Source: Bradyrhizobium sp. SRL28 (GTDB lineage: Bacteria > Pseudomonadota > Alphaproteobacteria > Rhizobiales > Xanthobacteraceae). Taken from it: 64,000 nt of DNA. The DNA lies in contig NZ_JAHEAG010000008.1 of NCBI RefSeq assembly GCF_018596315.1, positions 62,001 to 126,000 of the forward strand, in the 5' to 3' direction. This document shows, in pieces, positions 51,282 to 59,200 of this stretch. The notes under the pieces were generated by a model, which worked only from the letters and a program-made list of their open reading frames with translations, was not told the origin of the DNA and made no database searches. How positions within the stretch are numbered: position 1 is the stretch's first letter; the number at the start of each line of letters is the position of its first letter. Both the position numbers and the translations under genes were made by a program.

Positions 51282-51533
51282 TCAGTTCAAAAACGTAACG
51301 CCGACGAAATCGCCTTGCCGCCAGATCACGCGGCACTCGCGAACGGTATGAAAATTGTCGAAGCTCAATTCGAAATTCAGCGGCAATATATTGAGGCCAT
51401 GGAGTTCGATTCCGGCCCCGGAATTCGTGACGTCCTGAACGCGGCAGGTGAGGACACCGCGCTGCGCGTCAAAGAACAGCAGCGCGTCTTTCGCGATCGT
51501 CGTCCTCGCCACATATCGGCGTTCGGATTCCAT
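51282..51533 (-). CDS. PilZ-domain-like protein
   Basis: An 83-residue protein from ATG 51533. ESERRYVARTTIAKDALLFF, CRVQDVTNSGAGIELHGLN and ECRVIWRQGDFVGVTF trace the PilZ barrel. The RxxxR box is present as RRYVAR; DxSxxG is changed to DVTNSG. Cyclic di-GMP binding is uncertain. Confidence 0.7.
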   Translation of the reverse strand: MESERRYVARTTIAKDALLFFDAQRGVLTCRVQDVTNSGAGIELHGLNILPLNFELSFDNFHTVRECRVIWRQGDFVGVTFLN

Positions 51534-51797
51534 CGGAGCCACCAATAGTTCGCGCCAGCCCCAGTAATAAGCAGAGGCTAGCGAATTGCGCTCAGGTGGC
51601 AATCAGGTTCGGTCTTTTTCGTAAACAATCAATTTTAATCATCGCGGAAAGTCGAATTCCACGAGCGGGCGCAGCCGTCGTCAGGACGGTGCAGTTGCGG
51701 CGTAAGCACAGTTCTGCCGGTTCCGCGTGCGGAACTCACAATCAGGCTTGATGCGCCGGTGAAAGGCAGCCTCTCTTGATGCGCAGAGGGGAATCAA

Positions 51798-52073
51798 ATG
51801 CACTTACGTTGGATGTGCGTGCTGGCGCTGTGTCTGGGAACATCAAGCGCCGGCTTTGCGGGCGAACAGTCGGGTGTTTTGCGTCGAATTTCGTGTCCTG
51901 TCGTGCGCTATTACGTGGCGCAATACAGTGCGTCCGCCGCCGAGCAGTGGGCCCGCAACAAAGGTGCGAGCGACGCCGAGATCGAAGCCGCGCGGCGCTG
52001 CCTGAGGCCCGACACGACGAGAACGGCCAAAGCCCCACAGAGGCCGCTCGCGCTCGGCACTTACGGCTGGTGA
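51798..52073 (+). CDS. Small exported protein
   Basis: A 91-residue protein with a signal peptide (MCVLALCLGTSSAGFA). The mature part has ISCPVVRYYVAQYSASAAEQ and ASDAEIEAARRCL, two Cys that may pair. I know it as a recurrent Bradyrhizobium protein of unknown role. Confidence 0.65.
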   Translation: MHLRWMCVLALCLGTSSAGFAGEQSGVLRRISCPVVRYYVAQYSASAAEQWARNKGASDAEIEAARRCLRPDTTRTAKAPQRPLALGTYGW

Positions 52074-52350
52074 TTGGTGAGTCCCTGCTAGCCGCGAAAT
52101 CGCAGCGGGCGGCGTGAAGACCACCCGGCGCCATGGGCTTTGCCCCGCGGCACGCTGACAATGCCGCGGCTTGCGCCCATCTGCCTGCAAAAGTGAATAG
52201 CGCAGTCAGAGCAACCCAAAATTGCGACTAAAGCGCCACACCGCGCAAGAATTCGGCCGAGTAGTTGCTCTGTCTTTGCAGATAGATGCCGTGGCTGTTC
52301 TGCGCGGACGTATGCTTGCAACGTTGGAGGGCGTGAGTGGAGGGCGTGTG

Positions 52351-53121
52351 ATGCGCGGACCATTTGCTGCACTTGGAGTTTCCGTCTTAATAACATCATT
52401 GGCAACATCAGCGCTGGCGGCGGATCTGCCCGTCAAGGCACCGCCTGTTCCAGCCGTACAAGCCGTCAGTTGGACGGGTCTCTATGTCGGCGGTCATGCC
52501 GGCTATGCCTGGGGGCGTTCCGACGGCGACCTCACCTTCGACCCGGGCACTGGGCCGCTTGTGGTCTTCGATCCGTCCCATCGAACAATCGACGCCGACG
52601 GCTGGCTCGCTGGAGGGCAGATCGGATTCAACTATCAGTTCAACTCATTCGTGTTCGGACTTGAAGCCGATGCGTCGTGGACAAACCTGAGAGGTCGCGG
52701 GAGCTTCAACACAATTCCCGGTGACATTAATTGGACGATCGAAAACCAACTGGATTGGTTCGGCACCGTTCGCGGCCGTGCGGGTGTTGCTGTCAATAAT
52801 TTCCTGCTCTATGGCACGGCTGGTGTTGCCTTTGGGCAGACCAGCGCGGACCAAGTGGTAACGAACATCATTCCATGTTGTCTGGTGACTGCGGTGTCGT
52901 CGGTCAATGAAAATCATATTGGCTGGACAGCAGGGGCAGGCGCCGAGTGGATGTATTCCCGAAACTGGTCCCTTAAAGCGGAATACCTTTACGTAGACTT
53001 GGGGTCGGCGGACTATCGCTTCATTGGTACTACTTTTCTTGGCACTCCACACACGACTGACAGCTTCCCTGCCGACCTTACTTTCCACACCGTTCGTGTG
53101 GGTGTGAACTACCGGTTCTGA
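52351..53121 (+). CDS. Outer-membrane beta-barrel protein, Omp25/31 type
   Basis: A 257-residue protein from ATG 52351. A signal peptide ends ALA-ADLPVKAPP, the usual mature start. WTGLYVGGHAGYAWG, GWLAGGQIGFNYQF, FVFGLEADAS, and the final FHTVRVGVNYRF with C-terminal Phe mark an eight-strand barrel. Structural outer-membrane role. Confidence 0.87.
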   Translation: MRGPFAALGVSVLITSLATSALAADLPVKAPPVPAVQAVSWTGLYVGGHAGYAWGRSDGDLTFDPGTGPLVVFDPSHRTIDADGWLAGGQIGFNYQFNSFVFGLEADASWTNLRGRGSFNTIPGDINWTIENQLDWFGTVRGRAGVAVNNFLLYGTAGVAFGQTSADQVVTNIIPCCLVTAVSSVNENHIGWTAGAGAEWMYSRNWSLKAEYLYVDLGSADYRFIGTTFLGTPHTTDSFPADLTFHTVRVGVNYRF

Positions 53122-53133
53122 TGGGGTCAGCGG

Positions 53134-53167
53134 GTAGCCCGCATGAGCGGAGCGATATGCGGGCTAC
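53134..53167. repeat. REP-type palindrome, copy 1
   Basis: GTAGCCCGCAT (53134-53144) and ATGCGGGCTAC (53157-53167) are perfect 11-bp arms. A near copy begins at 53529. Confidence 0.75.
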
Positions 53168-53208
53168 ACTTTCAGGCGGTACCGTCAGGCCGTCGAAGCG
53201 GGCGATTT

Positions 53209-53493
53209 TCAGTACGGCTGTGACCGGTGGCGCTTGCTACGCTTGGCCTTCGGCCCGCCGTAATATGGATTGACCACGCATTGGGCGGAGCGGCCCGAAG
53301 CCGACGCCGCACACTGCGCCATCGTTTGATAGCGGCACTCGAAATAGAAGTCCGCGATGCCGCCCTGGTAGATCTGCAGGCAAACGGGGTAGCTTGGATC
53401 GTAGGTCTGGGCGCGTGCAGGGGCGTGCAGGGCGATTGTCGCGGCCAAAATTGTTAGAGATAGTGCCGTGGCAGATGCATGTGGCAGCTTCAT
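53209..53493 (-). CDS. Small exported DUF3551-like protein
   Basis: A 94-residue protein from ATG 53493 (GGGAGG upstream). The signal peptide ends ALHAPARA. The mature YDPSYPVCLQIYQGGIADFY, FECRYQTMAQCAASASGR and QCVVNPYY show the four-Cys pattern I associate with DUF3551. Periplasmic; unknown function. Confidence 0.78.
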   Translation of the reverse strand: MKLPHASATALSLTILAATIALHAPARAQTYDPSYPVCLQIYQGGIADFYFECRYQTMAQCAASASGRSAQCVVNPYYGGPKAKRSKRHRSQPY

Positions 53494-53528
53494 CCTGATG
53501 TCCTCCCAAACTTCAGTACTTCCATCAG

Positions 53529-53602
53529 GTAGCCCGCATGAGCGGAGCGACATGCGGGTGCAACAAACGAAAACCCGGATATCGCTATGCTCATCCGGGC
53601 TA
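53529..53602. repeat. REP-type palindrome, copy 2 (composite)
   Basis: GTAGCCCGCATGAGCGGAGCGA repeats copy 1 with one change later on; the right part (CGCTATGCTCATCCGGGCTA) pairs imperfectly with its left. It occupies the gap between two minus-strand genes. Confidence 0.6.
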
Positions 53603-53623
53603 TGCTGACCACGAGCCCGTCTT

Positions 53624-53881
53624 TCAGACTTCCCGATCCTCAAATCCATACTCTCGGTAAACGGCGGCGCGATCGGCGTGGGGGTTTAGCCGGCACTTTG
53701 CCTGGGCGAGGTGAAGGTTGAGGGTCCCGGGCTGACAATTGGCTGCCAGCAGTTTCCGGATGTCATCCATCTGCTGACGTGATTGCTGGGTCGGTTCGAG
53801 TTGCTCAAGCGCGACCAGTGCCGTCGCCAGCGCTTCCGTGACGACCCATTCGTCGTGGCCGGTGATTCCCTTTTTTGGCAT
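53624..53881 (-). CDS. Hypothetical helical protein
   Basis: An 85-residue protein from ATG 53881 (MPKKGITGHDEWVVTEALAT), helical throughout (ALVALEQLEPTQQSRQQMDD), ending VYREYGFEDREV. The shorter start is chosen. No family known. Confidence 0.6.
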   Translation of the reverse strand: MPKKGITGHDEWVVTEALATALVALEQLEPTQQSRQQMDDIRKLLAANCQPGTLNLHLAQAKCRLNPHADRAAVYREYGFEDREV

Positions 53882-54258
53882 TACGACCCGTATCCTTTGT
53901 CTAGGCAACGGAGCAATTCCTGGCCGGCATTATAAGCCCAAACCGCAAATCGTCACGCGTGCCGCTTCAGTTTCGTTGGCCTTTGATGCACAAATTGGCG
54001 CCTGGAGCGTGCGCGCCGATGTCCCCGACCGGTTCCTCCGCGGCGGCCGGGCGATGCAATCAATCTCGGGGGGCGCCGTCGGAATGGGGAAATCTCTTCG
54101 ATCTGATGCCGGCAAACTTGCGTTGCACAACGCATATTTCTTCCGTCGAACCGCGACTCCATCTAGCCTGATACAGAGCGCTTTAAATTGGCCTTGTTAT
54201 GTTCAGACTATCTGCCGACGATGAGGGCTCAAACGTCGAATCATGATTGGGGACCGTC
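53882..54258. other. Gene-free stretch before the second H-NS-like gene
   Basis: 377 bases without a credible gene; overlapping shadow frames only. The last 25 bases match the sequence before the first H-NS-like gene (50.23 kb). Confidence 0.4.
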
Positions 54259-54594
54259 ATGAACCGAAATGACTTCAAGTCGATGTCGACCGACGAATTG
54301 TGGGCGCTCCACGAGGAAATTGCCACCAGGCTTGCTGCGGCACTGACGGCGGAAAAGAGCGTGCTTGAAAACCGCTTGATGCGACTGCAGCGCGGAATTG
54401 AAACTCCACATGTAACTCAAGATGCCAAGTCGTCGACGGAGCGCCGGCCCTATCCCGCGGTGGTTCCGAAATATCGGAATCCGGAGCGGCCGTCGGAGAC
54501 GTGGGCGGGCCGCGGCAAGACCCCTCGCTGGCTGGCCGCACAACTAAAATCCGGCAGGCGGATCGACGACTTTCGGATCAGGCACGCGGCATAG
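54259..54594 (+). CDS. H-NS-family nucleoid protein, paralogue
   Basis: A 111-residue protein from ATG 54259 with the same N-terminal helix (STDELWALHEEIATRLAAAL) and C-terminal RNPERPSETWAGRGKTPRWL as the gene 4 kb upstream. The linker differs (RGIETPHVTQDAKSS). Two paralogues so near one another suggest duplication. Confidence 0.87.
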   Translation: MNRNDFKSMSTDELWALHEEIATRLAAALTAEKSVLENRLMRLQRGIETPHVTQDAKSSTERRPYPAVVPKYRNPERPSETWAGRGKTPRWLAAQLKSGRRIDDFRIRHAA

Positions 54595-54871
54595 GCGGTC
54601 AGTAAGGTCGACCAGCTTCGGCTTTCTGAACCAGCTTACGCAGTGCCTGCACCTCGGCCAGCCGTCTCGCGAGCTTTGCGGCCCCTTCACGGATTGGCTT
54701 CCTTGGCTGACGGAGGCGAGCCGGACGGATGCTGTTTGGTTCTGCTGTGCGCTAGCGCCCGATGACAGGCTCCGCGAGTTGCAGGAAACCCCTGACGTCG
54801 TTCTGCTCATCCGGGCGGCGCTTGCTCGAACAGCGGCCGGATATCGGCGCCCCGGTGGCCGCGCGAACCTC

Positions 54872-55123
54872 TCAGTCCAGATTTTTGCGCTTCAACCGCA
54901 TTTGCATATCAAACTTGAGGTCATATTTCTTTCCATCCGCACATACGGCATCGTCGACCTCAAACTGCTGATCGTCTTCGTCCATCTCGAACTTGCCGCC
55001 AGAACATCCCTCAGCCTGAACCGCAGCAACGAGCTTTGCGCGTTCGTCCTCAGTAACCTGGCGATCGGCGAGCGCAGGCAGGGCCGATACGGCGAGTATT
55101 GCTATCGACGTGATCAATCGCAT
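54872..55123 (-). CDS. Small exported PepSY-like protein
   Basis: An 83-residue protein from ATG 55123 after AGGAGG. The signal peptide ends ALPALA. The mature part has TEDERAKLVAAVQAEGCSGG and FEVDDAVCADGKKYDLKFD, a single-domain PepSY-like fold with two Cys. Periplasmic, probably an inhibitor or sensor. Confidence 0.7.
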   Translation of the reverse strand: MRLITSIAILAVSALPALADRQVTEDERAKLVAAVQAEGCSGGKFEMDEDDQQFEVDDAVCADGKKYDLKFDMQMRLKRKNLD

Positions 55124-55189
55124 GAGCAAGTTCCTCCTGTGGGCGCGCGTAGGGGCGCTTCGCGCTGACCAGTCGGTTCTCTCGCCGCG

Positions 55190-55330
55190 TTAGGGCATTG
55201 CGCGGACCAGCACGTACAACTCGAATGCCAGCGACCGGCAAATGTTCCGCGAGCCCCGGCAGCTCGATGGTAGAAATCCGGCCGGCTTCCATATCCGATA
55301 AGGAGTAGCGAGCACCCGCATGAGCCACCG
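55190..55330 (-). pseudogene. Possible XRE regulator remnant
   Basis: A minus frame reads GARYSLSDMEAGRISTIELP then GLAEHLPVAG, like the middle helices of an XRE regulator. There is no full domain and the frame runs into unrelated sequence. It lies just left of the tRNA-Arg repeat. Confidence 0.3.
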
Positions 55331-55362
55331 GGTCGCGCGAATGCGCGCCCGGGGAGAGAGGG

Positions 55363-55412
55363 TGGCGATCCCGGCAGGACTCGAACCTACAACCACGGAG
55401 CAGACAGTCTTT
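55363..55412 (-). repeat. Diverged copy of tRNA-Arg 3' end (possible att scar)
   Basis: TGGCGATCCCGGCAGGACTC (plus strand from 55363) matches the 3' end of tRNA-Arg at 55811 with a few changes; similarity extends about 45 bases through the T-arm to the anticodon arm. T-arm pairing is preserved (GTAGG with CCTGC). It is not a complete tRNA. Confidence 0.65.
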
Positions 55413-55810
55413 AGTCAGGCTGCGAATTCTTCAATTCAATGAAGAATTTGGCACCGGTATCGCGCTCGCGTCCATCGGTTCGTATCATTCCCGAAGATTG
55501 GGGCCCCGGCGCAGATATGTGGGCTACGCCGGGACCGCCCGCTCCGCCGATATTTATGAAGGGGGCTGGGAATCGACGATACGAGCATATATATCAAACC
55601 ACAACCGTAGCGGGTTTTCCAGTGCTGTTTGTGCCAACCCACAAAAAAAGCTGCAGAACGAAATATAAGCAACCTAAGCGGGTTTCATTCATGGAACCCA
55701 GAATGTCGTGGTAAAACTTTCCGAAACATGAAAGCGCGCATGGCGTGCCACTAATGTGGTCCGCTATCGCCGTTAAGCCGGCACGCTGTCACGGCAAGAG
55801 CTCGGCGGAT

Positions 55811-55887
55811 TGGCGATCCCAGCAGGATTCGAACCTGCAACCCACGGAGTAGAAATCCGTTACTCTATCCAGTTGAGCTATGGGACC
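55811..55887 (-). tRNA. tRNA-Arg (anticodon TCT)
   Basis: Acceptor GGTCCCA pairs with TGGGATC, the anticodon stem ACGGA/TCCGT encloses TTTCTAC with anticodon TCT, T-arm GCAGGTTCGAATCCTGC, discriminator G, encoded CCA at 55811-55813. Confidence 0.95.
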
Positions 55888-56218
55888 GTCCGGGCCGTAT
55901 CCGCCCTGAAGTATCAGTCTTGTATAGGCCTTCCTTATATCTAGCATTGCCAATATGAAAAATCCGCTTTCCCGCCAAGACGGTCGAACCGATTTCCTCA
56001 AGTTCGCGACCAAGGCAGACGGTGGGTCATAGCCTATGGTCCGCCCCTGACATAAAGCCAGCCGCCGGCACCCCGCCGGGCGGTGCGGCTGGGACCGTTT
56101 GGACTGCCAGCGCCATGCATGCGACCTTTTCGCAAGCCAGAATCCCTGCCATCAGTCCGTCACCTTTTCGCGCATTTTTTGACGTTACGCGGCTGATGTC
56201 CGCGGCAAGGAGCCCATC

Positions 56219-59200
56219 ATGATCGGTTTGGTTCGCGCCACAGTGATTTGCGCCACGCTGGCGCTTGGCCTGACGGCGGCCGGGGCCGCTGACAAGGCGT
56301 TCAAGCGCGACGAACTGGCCGATTCGGCTGTCAAACTGGAAGCCCAGATCAAGAGCGAGGCGGGGCCGATCGCCAAATCCTCCGCGACCCTGCGCAACGA
56401 CGCCGACGCCGCTTTCAAGCGCGCCGACTTTCGCGTCGGCCTGCAGATCCTCGGCCAGATCGCCGCCACCACGCCCGAGGACGGCGCCAATTGGCTGAGG
56501 CTCGCCAAAACCATCTTCCAGATCCGTTCCGCCAGTTCCAGCGAACAGACCTTCCTGTACGAGCGTGCCTCGACCGCGGCCTACATCGCCTATCAGCGCG
56601 CGGGCAACCAGGCCGAGGAGGCCGATGCGCTGGCCGTGCTGGGTCGGGCGATGTCCGAGCGCAAGCTGTGGCGTCCGGCGCTGGATGCGTTGCGGCTGTC
56701 GCTCGACATGCGCGAGGTCGCCGAGGTCCGCGGCCAGTACGAGAAGATGCGCGACCAGCATGGCTTCCGGCTGCTGGACTACACCGTCGATTCCGACGGG
56801 GCCTCGCCGCGGGCCTGCTTCCAGTTCTCCGAAGACCTCGCCAAGCGGGTCGACTTCGCGCCCTTCGTGGCGCTGGCCGGCACCGACAAGCCGGCGCTGA
56901 CCAGCGAGAGCAAGCAGCTCTGCGTCGACGGGCTGAAGCATGGCGAGCGCTACAATATCAACCTGCGCGCGGGGCTGCCGTCCACCGTCAAGGAGAGCCT
57001 GCCGAAATCGGCCGAGTTCAACATCTATGTCCGCGACCGCAAGCCGTTCGTGCGCTTCACCGGCCGCGCCTATGTGCTGCCGCGCACCGGCCAGCGCGGC
57101 ATTCCGCTGGTCAGCGTCAATACGCCGTCGGTGAACGTCAACGTGTTCCGGATCGGCGACCGCAACCTGATCAACACCGTGGTGGACAGCGACTTCCAGA
57201 AGACGCTGTCGAGCTACCAGCTCTCGGATTTGGGCAACGAGCGCGGCGTCAAGGTCTGGACGGGCGAACTTGCAACCGCGAGCACGCTGAACCAGGACGT
57301 CGTGACGGCGTTCCCGGTCGATCAGGCGCTCGGCGACCTGCAGCCCGGCGTCTATGTGATGACGGCCGCGGCCAAGGGCCCCGGAAGTGGCGACGATGAC
57401 GGCTCGCTGGCGACGCAATGGTTCATCGTCTCCGACATGGGGCTGACGGCGTTTTCCGGCAATGACGGCATCCATGTCTTCGTCAATTCGCTGGCTTCGA
57501 CCGAGGCCGTATCGAAAGCCGAGGTACGGCTGGTCGCGCGCAACAATGAGATTTTGGCGACCCGCAAGACCGACGATGCCGGCCACGTGCTGTTCGAGGC
57601 GGGGCTGGCGCGCGGCGAGGGCGGGCTTTCGCCAGCGTTGCTGACGGTCATGAGCGACAAGGCCGACTACGCCTTCCTCAGCCTGAAGACCAACGCCTTC
57701 GACCTCACCGACCGCGGCGTGTCGGGGCGGGTGGTGCCTCCTGGCGCCGACGCCTTCGTCTATGCCGAGCGCGGGGTCTACCGGTCGAGCGAGACGGTCT
57801 ACCTGACCGCGCTGCTGCGCGACGGGCAGGGCAACGCCATGGCCGGCGGGCCGCTAACGCTGGTGATCGAGCGGCCGGACGGCGTCGAATACCGTCGGGC
57901 ACAGCTTCCCGATCAGGGCGCAGGCGGGCGTTCCATGGCCGTGCCGCTCAATTCGGCGGTTCCGACCGGGACCTGGCGGGTGCGCGCCTTTACCGATCCC
58001 AAGGGCTCTGCCGTCGGCGAGACCACCTTCATGGTCGAGGATTACATCCCCGAACGGATCGAATTCGATGTCTCGGCCAAGGAGAAGATGATCAAGGCTG
58101 AGACTCCGGTTGAGCTGAAGGTCACCGGCAAGTTCCTCTATGGCGCACCCGCCTCGGGCCTGCAGCTCGAAGGCGACATGCTGGTTGCCCCCGCAGCCTC
58201 CGGGCGGCCGGGCTATCCCGGCTTCCAGTTCGGCGTGGCGGATGAGGAGACTGCTTCCAACGAGCGCACTCCGATCGAGAACCTGCCGGAGGCCGACGCC
58301 AACGGCGTCGCGACCTTCCCGGTGTCGCTCGCCAAGGCGCCGACGTCCACCCGCCCGCAGGAGGCGCAGATCTTCATCCGCATGGTGGAGACCGGCGGCC
58401 GCGCCGTCGAGCGCAAGCTGGTGCTCCCCGTGGCACCGCAGGCGGCGCTGATCGGCATCAAGCCGCTATTCGCTGACAAAAGCGTGGCGGAGGGCGACAA
58501 GGCCGAGTTCGACGTCGTATTCGTCGGCTCCGACGGCGAGCAACTTTCGCGAGACGGGCTGCGCTACGAATTGCTGAAAATGGAGTCGCGGTACCAGTGG
58601 TATCGCCAGAACTCTTCCTGGGAATATGAGCCGGTCAAGTCGACCAAGCGCGTCGCCGACGGCGATCTGACGCTCACGGCCGACAAGGCTGCACGGGTGT
58701 CGCTCGCGCCGCAGCCGGGCCGCTATCGCCTCGACGTCAAATCCACCGAGGCGGACGGACCGGTCACGTCGGTACAGTTCGACGTCGGCTGGTACTCCGA
58801 CGGCAGCGCCGATACGCCGGACTTGTTGGAAACCTCGATCGACAAGCCGGAATACGCGTCCGGCGAGACCATGGTGGTGTCGATCAATGCCCGTACCGCC
58901 GGCAAGCTCACCATCAACGTGCTCGGCGACCGCCTGCTGACGACGCAGACCGTGGACGTCAAGGAAGGCACCCAGCAGGTCAAGCTGACGGTTGGCAAGG
59001 ACTGGGGCACGGGCGCCTATGTGCTGGCGACGCTGCGCCGTCCGCTCGATGCGGCCGCGCTGCGGATGCCGGGGCGGGCGATTGGGCTAAAGTGGTTCGG
59101 CATCGACAAGAAGACGCGTACGCTGCAGGTCGCGCTGTCGCCGCCGCCCCTGGTGCGGCCCGGCACGGCGCTCAAGATCCCGGTTAAACTCGGCGGGCTC

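Noticed and set aside
54603..54750. Minus frame ending EVQALRKLVQKAEAGRPY, like a small coiled-coil protein
   Set aside because: The frame begins at a TAG with no start codon; at most a relic.
55439..55714. 91-residue plus frame in the tRNA-Arg scar
   Set aside because: Mixed codon use, no ribosome site, no domain; could be chance in decayed DNA.
56027..57586. 519-residue minus frame opposite the A2M gene
   Set aside because: A shadow of high-GC coding DNA; the plus strand has the signal peptide and the A2M domains.
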